This document shows, one piece after another, positions 1 through 5,680 of a stretch of 9,843 bases of DNA. Under the pieces are notes generated by a model. The model was not told the origin of the DNA and did not search any database. It worked only from the letters and a program-made list of their open reading frames with translations. Every line of letters begins with the position of its first letter. The first letter of the stretch is position 1. A program made the translations under genes and the position numbers. This DNA comes from JAVBNU01 sp964617065 (lineage in GTDB: Bacteria; Cyanobacteriota; Vampirovibrionia; Gastranaerophilales; Gastranaerophilaceae): contig CAZTVM010000073.1 of assembly GCA_964617065.1 (NCBI GenBank), positions 1 to 9,843 on the forward strand, given 5' to 3'.

Positions 1-1077
1 AAAATAGGTGTGGAACCTTATATACCACCGTATACGAGTAAAAAAACTTTGTCTTTAGGTACAAAATATAGTCCTGAAGCTATTTGTTTACCGTACAAAC
101 TCATTTTAGGGAATTTTATCGAAGCTATTGAAGGCGGCGCTGATTACGTAGCTATGATTTCATCACCTGGCACTTGTCGTATGGGTGAGTACGCAAAAGG
201 CATAAAATATGTTTTGCGTGACTTAGGGTATGAAGCTAATTTTATTGAACTACAGCTATACGATGAGCTTAAAGGAATGTATAATTTTTTGTGCCGTTTG
301 ACCAAAAAAAATAATTTTTGGCTGTACGCTCAAGCTATTTATTTGGTAATTAGTAAAATTTTTATTTTAGATAAAGTAGAAAAACTGCTTTCTTTTTACC
401 GTGCGAGAGAGATGGTCATCGGTACATCAGAAAAACTATATAATAATTCACTAAAAAAAATTGATACAACTGATGATGTGAAAGAGTTGCGCAAACTATA
501 TAAAAACATCAAAAAAGATTTTGAAAAAATAGAAATTGATAAAAAACGTGAAATATTGCACGTCGATATAACAGGCGAAATATACGTTGTTCTTGACCCA
601 TTCAGTAATCAAAATCTCGAAAGAGAATTAGGCAAAATGGGTGTTGAAGTCCGCAGAAGCTTGAATATATCTAGTTTTTTAAAAGATGCTATTTTACCGA
701 AATTTTTTGTAAAAGGTGAAACTCATTTGCAACGTGCATTTAGACTGGCAAAGCCCTATTTGACTCGTGATATCGGCGGTGATGCTATTGAATGCGTCAG
801 CGATGTAGCTTTTGCTAATGAGAATGGCAAAGATGGCATTATTCACATTAGCCCGTTTACTTGCATGCCTGAAATTATGTCACAAAATATATTTCCATCA
901 ATGCGTGAAGATATGACAATCCCTGTTCTATCACTGATTATGGATGAACAAACAGGTAAAGCCGGCTACTTGACTCGCATAGAAGCTTTTGTTGATCTAA
1001 TGAGACGAAAAAAACGTAAAAATTCTACTGAACTTGGCTCTAAAAATAATTCTACCGAAGCTGTAAGTACTAAATAA
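1..1077 (+). CDS. 2-hydroxyacyl-CoA dehydratase/activase-related protein (DUF2229/HGD-D-like), 5' end missing
   Basis: The frame is open from base 1 and matches the family before the first possible start (GTG at 10), so the gene begins outside the window. I estimate a few tens of residues are lost. About 358 residues are visible. Family-like landmarks are an early TLSLGTKYSPE stretch, ICLPYK, GADYV, a GTCRMGEY segment, GEIYVVLDPF in the middle, and ISPFTCMPE plus DEQTGKAGYLTRIEAFVD near the end. The cysteines in the CLP, TCR and FTCMPE motifs are at conserved places and could bind an iron-sulfur cluster. Such proteins resemble parts of the (R)-2-hydroxyglutaryl-CoA dehydratase and its ATP-dependent activator system, but stand-alone copies have no established substrate. 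The last ~25 residues are a basic, then Ser/Thr/Asn-rich tail outside the conserved core. The ftsB-like gene follows after 27 bases, so the two are probably co-transcribed. Confidence 0.82.
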   Translation, partial: KIGVEPYIPPYTSKKTLSLGTKYSPEAICLPYKLILGNFIEAIEGGADYVAMISSPGTCRMGEYAKGIKYVLRDLGYEANFIELQLYDELKGMYNFLCRLTKKNNFWLYAQAIYLVISKIFILDKVEKLLSFYRAREMVIGTSEKLYNNSLKKIDTTDDVKELRKLYKNIKKDFEKIEIDKKREILHVDITGEIYVVLDPFSNQNLERELGKMGVEVRRSLNISSFLKDAILPKFFVKGETHLQRAFRLAKPYLTRDIGGDAIECVSDVAFANENGKDGIIHISPFTCMPEIMSQNIFPSMREDMTIPVLSLIMDEQTGKAGYLTRIEAFVDLMRRKKRKNSTELGSKNNSTEAVSTK

Positions 1078-1104
1078 TTTACGTAAGATGACTGGGGGCA
1101 TTTT

Positions 1105-1494
1105 ATGGACGAAGAAATTTCGAATGGCAATAAATCGCAGAATAAACGGAAAACAAAGGTAAAAGTTTATTACTCATTTTTGACGATTATATTACTATTT
1201 TGCATAGTCTATTTTAGTTATAGCGCACTATTAAATGTTTCAAAATGTATCAACATGCCAAGCAAAATGCAAAAAATGAAAATGTTGAATACTGCTGCAT
1301 TGGAACAAAATAAAAAATTAAAAGAAGAAATTAAGGATTTTGGTTCCCTTGAAAGTATAGAGGCGATTGCCAGAAATAATTTAAAAATGGCTGGAGAAAA
1401 TGAAATATTAGTTATTGTGAACAAAACAGAGCCAGCTACTAACGATAATACAAAACCTGAAAGTAACAAAAGATTTTTGATAAAAAAAGAATAA
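1105..1494 (+). CDS. Septum formation initiator family protein (DivIC/FtsB-like)
   Basis: This 129-residue protein has the classic layout of a small bitopic division protein. A basic cytoplasmic N-terminus (to about residue 20) is followed by one membrane segment (about 22-42), then an extracytoplasmic coiled-coil-like stretch rich in K, E, L and M (about 52-80). After that comes the family's short C-terminal motif: SLESIEAIARNNLKMA then EILVIV. In the family these proteins bridge FtsL and FtsQ/DivIB in the divisome and help activate septal peptidoglycan synthesis. The start ATG has a GGGGG ribosome-binding stretch at 1094-1098, six bases upstream. The hydrophilic tail (after about residue 108) is not conserved. 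Whether it should be called divIC or ftsB cannot be settled here. The assignment rests on architecture and the C-terminal motif. Confidence 0.85.
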   Translation: MDEEISNGNKSQNKRKTKVKVYYSFLTIILLFCIVYFSYSALLNVSKCINMPSKMQKMKMLNTAALEQNKKLKEEIKDFGSLESIEAIARNNLKMAGENEILVIVNKTEPATNDNTKPESNKRFLIKKE

Positions 1495-1607
1495 TTCTAC
1501 TGAAAACTACCAACAGTCTTATTTTTTGTATAGCAATTTTTTTTATGTCCAAGTTTTACATGTAATATAGTAAGTGTTTCAATTTATTATAAAAAAGACA
1601 ATTCATG

Positions 1608-1637
1608 TTGATTTTACTTTTTGAAATATGCTAAAAT
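1608..1637 (+). promoter_or_regulatory. Sigma-70-type promoter with extended -10 for the secreted-protein gene
   Basis: TTGATT (1608-1613) and TAAAAT (1632-1637) are separated by 18 bases. TG at 1629-1630 gives an extended -10 (TGC before TAAAAT). The predicted start of transcription is near 1644, leaving a leader of about 19 bases that contains the ribosome-binding site. This is the clearest promoter in the window. Confidence 0.7.
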
Positions 1638-1650
1638 ACAAGAAACTACT

Positions 1651-1655
1651 AGGAG
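1651..1655 (+). promoter_or_regulatory. Ribosome-binding site that fixes the start at 1663
   Basis: AGGAG lies seven bases before the ATG at 1663. The frame is open upstream to a TTG at 1621, but that would put the start before the predicted transcription start. The AGGAG and the signal peptide beginning exactly at 1663 both favour the shorter form. Confidence 0.75.
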
Positions 1656-1662
1656 ACTATTA

Positions 1663-1953
1663 ATGAAAAAGCTTTTATTACCTATTTTAATTTTATTTTT
1701 TGCAACGCAAGTAAATGCTATTACAACTAACCCGACACACTCACCCTTGGGTTGTTATGACACACTTACAATTCATCGTGTCTCAGGTCCTATTTACGTT
1801 ACTAATGATAAAAACAATACATACAAAGATATTTCCGGCTTAGATAAACATGGTGGAGTGATTGCAGCGCTTTATGAAAGTGACACCCCAATGCGTGAAA
1901 AGCTCAAAAAACAAGGACTTTGTGAAGTATATAATTATTTGAACAAAAATTAG
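1663..1953 (+). CDS. Small secreted protein of unknown function
   Basis: I do not recognise this 96-residue protein. It starts with a textbook Sec signal peptide: MKK, then a hydrophobic core LLLPILILFFA, then a likely signal peptidase I site after QVNA (residue 18). There is no lipobox cysteine. The mature chain of about 78 residues is polar and holds just two cysteines, in LGCYD and GLCEVY. These could form a disulfide pairing its two ends. The middle (TIHRVSGPIYVTND) looks like beta strands, and the end (MREKLKKQGLCEVYNYLNK) looks helical. It has its own extended -10 promoter and ends at a hairpin terminator, so it is a single-gene unit. In a diderm cell the product would be periplasmic or exported further. 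Coding is supported by signal peptide, RBS, promoter and terminator, but the function is open. Confidence 0.75.
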   Translation: MKKLLLPILILFFATQVNAITTNPTHSPLGCYDTLTIHRVSGPIYVTNDKNNTYKDISGLDKHGGVIAALYESDTPMREKLKKQGLCEVYNYLNKN

Positions 1954-1975
1954 AATTTCTGTTTGATGAAGTATG

Positions 1976-2010
1976 ACTCTTGTCTTTATTTTGACAGGAG
2001 TTTATTTGTT
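1976..2010 (+). terminator. Rho-independent terminator after the secreted-protein gene
   Basis: ACTCTTGTC (1976-1984) pairs with GACAGGAGT (1993-2001): nine base pairs with one T-G wobble, and an 8-base loop. TTATTTGTT follows. The T-rich tail is on the plus strand only. On the minus strand the hairpin directly follows the stop codon of the C_GCAxxG_C_C gene but is not followed by a T run, so bidirectional use is uncertain. Confidence 0.7.
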
Positions 2011-2427
2011 GTGCTCAAATGCTTCTGTCTTTTCATGCTGTAATAATTTTTCCAGAATTTTAGTACAATCGCTTACTATAGACATACAATTTTGTTTTCT
2101 TTCCTGCGAGTGAAAATCGTATTTCGCTGACAAAATGCGACAACAAACAGCTTTGCGTTTTTCTTTGAATAGAGTAAGAAATTCTTTAGCGAGTGCTTTT
2201 GCCTCATCAGGAGATTGCTCAAGATTGCAACGACCGTTCAAAGCTCCTATGATAATTTCACTAGCTGCAACTGCACCACAAAGACAACCTGATGAAATTC
2301 CGCCTGAAAATGCAGTTGCCACAGGCAATAAATGCTCTGGAATAAGATTTTCATCAATTGCGCTTTTTAAAACGGATTCTGAACATGAATACCCTTCTTT
2401 GTAATATTGTATTGCTTTTTCTTTCAT
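2002..2427 (-). CDS. C_GCAxxG_C_C family (putative redox) protein
   Basis: This 141-residue protein carries the cysteine pattern that names the family. C15 lies in YSCSESV, a glycine-rich turn (FSGGISSG) leads into CLCGAVAA (C48, C50), and an adjacent CC pair sits at 95-96 (CCRIL). C114 and C121 follow towards the C-terminus. Family members are small, cytoplasmic and presumed redox-active or metal-binding; their exact role is unknown. There is no signal peptide. The start has AAAGGT upstream, with 11 bases from the end of the motif to ATG, just beyond the asnS stop. Only 17 bases separate the two genes, so it is very likely translated from the asnS transcript. The extra cysteines C50, C67 and C121 may be lineage-specific. 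Confidence 0.82.
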   Translation of the reverse strand: MKEKAIQYYKEGYSCSESVLKSAIDENLIPEHLLPVATAFSGGISSGCLCGAVAASEIIIGALNGRCNLEQSPDEAKALAKEFLTLFKEKRKAVCCRILSAKYDFHSQERKQNCMSIVSDCTKILEKLLQHEKTEAFEHNK

Positions 2428-2444
2428 AATTTTTAAATACCTTT

Positions 2445-3737
2445 CTACGGAGTTATTCTATCCATTAAACGAGGAAACGGAATAGTCTCACGTACATGAG
2501 GAACGCCACACAGCCATGAAACGGTTCTTTCAATGCCAAGACCGAAGCCGGCATGTTCTACGCTGCCGTATTTTCTCAAGTCTAAGTACCAATTAAATAC
2601 TTCTTCCGAAAGCCCATTGTCCTTAATTTTTTGTTTCAGAATGTCAATATCGTCTTCACGTTGGCCGCCACCTATAATTTCGCCAACGCCTTCTGGCGCT
2701 ATCATGTCAACGCAAAGCACTTGTTTTTCATTTTTAGGGTCTTGTTTAAAATAAAAAGCTTTTACGTCACGAGGATAGCGGTGAATCATAACAGGTCTGT
2801 CAAATTCTTCAGATATTAAAGTTTCTTCATCGCCACCAAAGTCTTCGCCCCAAGGTGTATCATTACCTTTTTTGTGCAATATTTCAATAGCTTCCGAGTA
2901 GGATATACGAGGGAAAGGACGTTTGATATTTTCTAATTTCGTGATATCTCGTTCCAGCACTTCCAAGTCTGCTTTATTGTGCTCTAAAACTTGTTGCACT
3001 ATGTACTCAACAAATTCTTCCATCAAGTCCATATCGTCTTGAAGATTAAAAAAAGCGACTTCCGGCTCCACCATCCAAAATTCAGTCAAATGCCTTCGTG
3101 TTTTTGATTTTTCTGCACGAAAGGTAGGTCCGAAACAATAAGCTTTTCCGACAGCCATTGCAGCTGCTTCCATATATAATTGACCGCTTTGTGTCAAATA
3201 AGCTTTTGTATCAAAATAATCAGTTTCAAATAAATTTGTAGTGCCTTCACAGGCGTTTGGGGTAAAAATAGGTGCATCAACCAACGTAAAGCCTTTGTTG
3301 TCAAAGAAATCTCGCACTGACTTTATAATTCTGTGACGAACTCGTAAAATAGCTTTTTGTTTAAGAGAACGAAGCCAAAGATGACGATTTTCCATCAAAA
3401 AATGAGTCCCATGCTCTTTAGGTGTAATCGGGTATTCTTCAGATTGCGAAATTAATTTTAAATCACTCAAATCTATTTCATAGCCGATTTTAGAGCGTTC
3501 ATGTTTTTTTACTGTTCCTTTTATTTCTATTGAAGACTCTTGTGTAATTTTATCGGCAAGTTTAAAAATCTCATCAGAAACATTACCTTGAAAAACGACT
3601 GCTTGTATTTCAGCCGTACCGTCACGTAACTGTAAAAAATGTAATTTACCGCTTGAACGTTTGTTGTACAACCATGCTTGCAATATAATTTCCTGACCTT
3701 CATATTGCGCAATATCTTCAATAAAAATTTTTCTCAT
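2445..3737 (-). CDS. asnS: Asparaginyl-tRNA synthetase
   Basis: The enzyme activates asparagine with ATP and charges tRNA-Asn in the cytoplasm. At 430 residues the length is normal for bacterial AsnS. An N-terminal OB-fold anticodon-binding domain spans about 15-98. The class IIb catalytic core follows, with motif 1 around 128-150, motif 2 as GPTFRAEKSKTRRHLTEF (183-200, containing the ATP-binding Arg), and motif 3 as GFGLGIERTVSWLCG (397-411). The C-terminal PFPRLMDRITP is typical. AsnS rather than AspRS is favoured by the short length, the absence of the bacterial AspRS insertion domain, and overall resemblance. The start ATG has GAGGA six bases upstream. The gene is followed closely by the C_GCAxxG_C_C gene. 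The leader is too short for a T-box, so tRNA-sensing control is not evident. Confidence 0.96.
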   Translation of the reverse strand: MRKIFIEDIAQYEGQEIILQAWLYNKRSSGKLHFLQLRDGTAEIQAVVFQGNVSDEIFKLADKITQESSIEIKGTVKKHERSKIGYEIDLSDLKLISQSEEYPITPKEHGTHFLMENRHLWLRSLKQKAILRVRHRIIKSVRDFFDNKGFTLVDAPIFTPNACEGTTNLFETDYFDTKAYLTQSGQLYMEAAAMAVGKAYCFGPTFRAEKSKTRRHLTEFWMVEPEVAFFNLQDDMDLMEEFVEYIVQQVLEHNKADLEVLERDITKLENIKRPFPRISYSEAIEILHKKGNDTPWGEDFGGDEETLISEEFDRPVMIHRYPRDVKAFYFKQDPKNEKQVLCVDMIAPEGVGEIIGGGQREDDIDILKQKIKDNGLSEEVFNWYLDLRKYGSVEHAGFGLGIERTVSWLCGVPHVRETIPFPRLMDRITP

Positions 3738-3743
3738 TTCTAA

Positions 3744-3748
3744 TCCTC
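3744..3748 (-). promoter_or_regulatory. Ribosome-binding site of asnS
   Basis: GAGGA on the minus strand lies six bases before the asnS ATG at 3737. This supports that start. Confidence 0.7.
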
Positions 3749-3766
3749 ATTTACGTTCACTATTAC

Positions 3767-3795
3767 ATTTTACCACGCAAAATAATTATTAACAG
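3767..3795 (-). promoter_or_regulatory. Probable asnS promoter (extended -10)
   Basis: On the minus strand TAAAAT (3772-3767) is preceded by TGG, giving an extended -10. A weak -35, CTGTTA (3795-3790), lies 17 bases upstream. Transcription would start near 3760, giving a leader of about 23 bases. The -10 hexamer is the same as that of the secreted-protein gene. Confidence 0.55.
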
Positions 3796-3844
3796 ATTTT
3801 ATTAGACTTTTATATCTGGTAAATATTTAAAATTATATTAAAAT
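3789..3844 (+). promoter_or_regulatory. Candidate promoter region of the oppD-like gene
   Basis: Two readings are possible. One is TTAACA (3789-3794), a 16-base spacer and TATATC (3811-3816), giving a leader of about 28 bases. The other is TAAAAT (3839-3844) only six bases before the ATG, with a poor -35 (CTGGTA, 3816-3821), giving a leaderless or nearly leaderless mRNA. The first reading shares bases with the -35 of the divergent asnS promoter. Confidence 0.4.
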
Positions 3845-3850
3845 AATAGA

Positions 3851-4813
3851 ATGAATATTCTTGAAATAAAAAATTTGAATATGGGATTTGAATTAGAACA
3901 AGGATTTGCGCAAGTTTTGTATGACATTAATTTATCGCTGCGCCAAGGGCATGTGCTTGCACTCGTAGGGGAATCAGGCTGTGGAAAAACGCTAACTGCC
4001 ATGTCTATTTTGCGTTTGTTACCTAAAAATACTTCTATTAAGTCAGGCGAAATTTTGTTCAGCAATGAAAATCTTTTAGAATTAAACGAAAATCAAATGC
4101 AAAAAATCAGGGGCAAAAAAATTGCGCTCATTCCTCAAGACCCTATGTCTTCCTTAAATCCTCTTTATACTATTGAAAATCAAATGTTGGAAATTATTGA
4201 ATTACATCAGAATTTAAAAGGCGAAAAAGCAAAAAAAGTTGCAATTGAAGCGCTGAAACAAGTAAAAATTCCTGATATTGAAAATAGGATAAAATGCTAC
4301 CCTCACGAATTTTCAGGTGGAATGAAACAAAGAGTTATAATAGCAATGGCACTCGCTTGCAACGCAGATGTAATTATTGCTGATGAACCGACTACGGCTC
4401 TAGATGTTACTGTGCAAGCGCAAATTATGAAACTTTTGCGTGAAATTAAAGAAAAATTTTCGACCTCTATTATTTTAATTACTCATGATTTAGGTATTGT
4501 CGCCGAAAATTCAGATGAAATAGCCGTAATGTACGCAGGACGTGTAGTTGAATATGCGACAAATTTTGAATTATTTAATAATCCCAAACACCCCTACACC
4601 AAAGCATTGTTAAAGGCTGTGCCGGACATTAATGCAGGTAATCTCGAGATTATCGAAGGACAACCACCCTCAATTTATGACAGAATTTCAGGCTGCAGAT
4701 TTCACCCTCGTTGCGCTGATTGTTTCGCACCTTGCTTAATGCAAGTGCCAAAATTAAAAAATGTTCAAGAAAACCATAAAGTTGCCTGTTTTTTATTTGA
4801 AAATGTTATATAA
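3851..4813 (+). CDS. Oligopeptide/dipeptide ABC transporter ATP-binding protein (OppD/DppD type)
   Basis: This 320-residue cytoplasmic ATPase would power uptake of peptides (or nickel or other OppD-family solutes). ABC motifs are in order: Walker A GESGCGKT (40-47), Q-loop PQDPMSSLNP (95-104), signature FSGGMKQR (154-161), Walker B VIIADEP (174-180), D-loop ALD, and the H-loop His at 212. The OppD-type C-terminal extension follows, with HPYTKALL (257-264) and a GCRFHPRC cysteine cluster. Cysteines 282, 288, 295 and 313 match the spacing seen in OppD/DppD proteins, where they have been linked to an iron-sulfur cluster. No permease, binding protein or OppF partner is adjacent. The start is bounded by an in-frame stop at 3839-3841 and has no clear ribosome-binding site. 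The substrate cannot be predicted. Confidence 0.93.
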   Translation: MNILEIKNLNMGFELEQGFAQVLYDINLSLRQGHVLALVGESGCGKTLTAMSILRLLPKNTSIKSGEILFSNENLLELNENQMQKIRGKKIALIPQDPMSSLNPLYTIENQMLEIIELHQNLKGEKAKKVAIEALKQVKIPDIENRIKCYPHEFSGGMKQRVIIAMALACNADVIIADEPTTALDVTVQAQIMKLLREIKEKFSTSIILITHDLGIVAENSDEIAVMYAGRVVEYATNFELFNNPKHPYTKALLKAVPDINAGNLEIIEGQPPSIYDRISGCRFHPRCADCFAPCLMQVPKLKNVQENHKVACFLFENVI

Positions 4814-5171
4814 ACTTTGAAATAAAAATAACGCAATTTATTCCTGCACATGTCAATGACGCTAATAATACCGCACCAGCTGAAATATCTTTTGACATTT
4901 TTACTAAAATCGAGTAATTATTACGATAAATCGCATCTAATGCAAACTCAATGCAGGAATTTAACATTTCTACTATCATAACGAGCATTATTGTCAAAAT
5001 AGCTACGCAAAATTCAAGTGCACTATATTTGAATAAAAACGAGACAAATGTTATAAAAAATGCTATAAGTATTTGTATTTTAAAATTTCTTTGAGATTTT
5101 ATAGTAATTACTAATCCTTTTGCTGCATTTTTTACGCTATTCATAAATTTTCTATTTGTAAATCTAGTCAT
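4806..5171 (-). CDS. dgkA: Diacylglycerol kinase family protein (undecaprenol kinase type)
   Basis: This is a 121-residue integral membrane lipid kinase. In Firmicutes such DgkA proteins usually phosphorylate undecaprenol, feeding the carrier lipid pool for peptidoglycan and other envelope polymers. An N-terminal amphipathic stretch is followed by three membrane helices (about 33-47, 51-70 and 97-118). The signature EMLNSCIE (68-75) and KDISAGAVLLAS (94-105) contain the expected Glu, Asn, Glu, Lys and Asp. Unusually, the conserved N-terminal Glu of the ERN/EAAF region appears as Gln27 (SQRNFK). The start overlaps the ybeY stop by four bases (ATGA), so translation is probably coupled. The 3' end overlaps the convergent oppD-like gene by eight bases. 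Undecaprenol versus diacylglycerol specificity is inferred from the family branch. Confidence 0.88.
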   Translation of the reverse strand: MTRFTNRKFMNSVKNAAKGLVITIKSQRNFKIQILIAFFITFVSFLFKYSALEFCVAILTIMLVMIVEMLNSCIEFALDAIYRNNYSILVKMSKDISAGAVLLASLTCAGINCVIFISKFI

Positions 5172-5680
5172 AAACTTTTCAACTCCAACGATTTATTTTG
5201 ATACTCAACCATAAATTGGTATTCAGATTCTGTTAAATGGTCAAATCCTAACAGATGCAGAATTCCGTGACTTATAATATAGTATAGTTCATGTAAAAAA
5301 TTAAATCCATTATTTTTTGCTTGTTTTTTTATTGTATCAATCGAAATAATTATTTCCCCAAGAGAAATCTCGCCATCTAAGACAAACTTCGGCTCTGAAT
5401 CAGCGAATAAGGCGAAAGTAATCACGTCAGTAGGTTTATCTTTTTGTCGATAATTTCTGTTAATTTCTTGAATTTCATTGTCGTTAACAAATAAAATCTC
5501 AAACGACAATATTGAATAATCAAAATCCTTCAAACTGGCTCGTTCAATTATTTCTTGTTGTTTCAACAAATAATTTACTATTTTTCTGGTGTTTTTACGC
5601 AAAATAGTCAAATTTAATTTTTCATCATTTTCTAATTCGCCAACATATTCATTTTGGATAGAAATATTAATTTTCATCAT
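5168..5680 (-). CDS. ybeY: Endoribonuclease YbeY (rRNA maturation factor)
   Basis: YbeY is a zinc-dependent single-strand endoribonuclease acting in 16S rRNA 3' end maturation and ribosome quality control. The 170-residue product has the diagnostic metal motif HGILHLLGFDH with His138, His142 and His148. It also has the upstream family motif INRNYRQKDKPTDVITF (73-89) and GEISLGEIIIS (103-113). The start ATG lies inside the end of pgpH (14-base overlap) with no clear ribosome-binding site, which suggests translational coupling. A second ATG follows immediately (MM), so the true start could be one codon later. The order pgpH-ybeY-dgkA is widely conserved in Firmicutes. Confidence 0.95.
   Translation of the reverse strand: MMKINISIQNEYVGELENDEKLNLTILRKNTRKIVNYLLKQQEIIERASLKDFDYSILSFEILFVNDNEIQEINRNYRQKDKPTDVITFALFADSEPKFVLDGEISLGEIIISIDTIKKQAKNNGFNFLHELYYIISHGILHLLGFDHLTESEYQFMVEYQNKSLELKSL

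Noticed and set aside
1218..1469. Minus-strand open frame opposite the ftsB-like gene
   Set aside because: It has no family resemblance and no supporting start context, and it mirrors the coding frame of a better supported gene.
1501..1530. Possible terminator after the ftsB-like gene (ACTG...CAGT followed by TTATTTTTT)
   Set aside because: The stem has only four base pairs with an 11-base loop. The T run alone is not convincing in such AT-rich DNA.
1621..1662. A longer form of the secreted protein starting at TTG 1621
   Set aside because: It would begin before the predicted transcription start and bury the signal peptide. AGGAG and the MKK start fit 1663.
2135..2404. Plus-strand open frame opposite the C_GCAxxG_C_C gene
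   Set aside because: It is a shadow of the minus-strand gene, which has clear family motifs. No ribosome-binding site was seen.
3738..3850. T-box riboswitch upstream of asnS
   Set aside because: The likely leader is about 23 bases. There is no room for the specifier loop, antiterminator or terminator.
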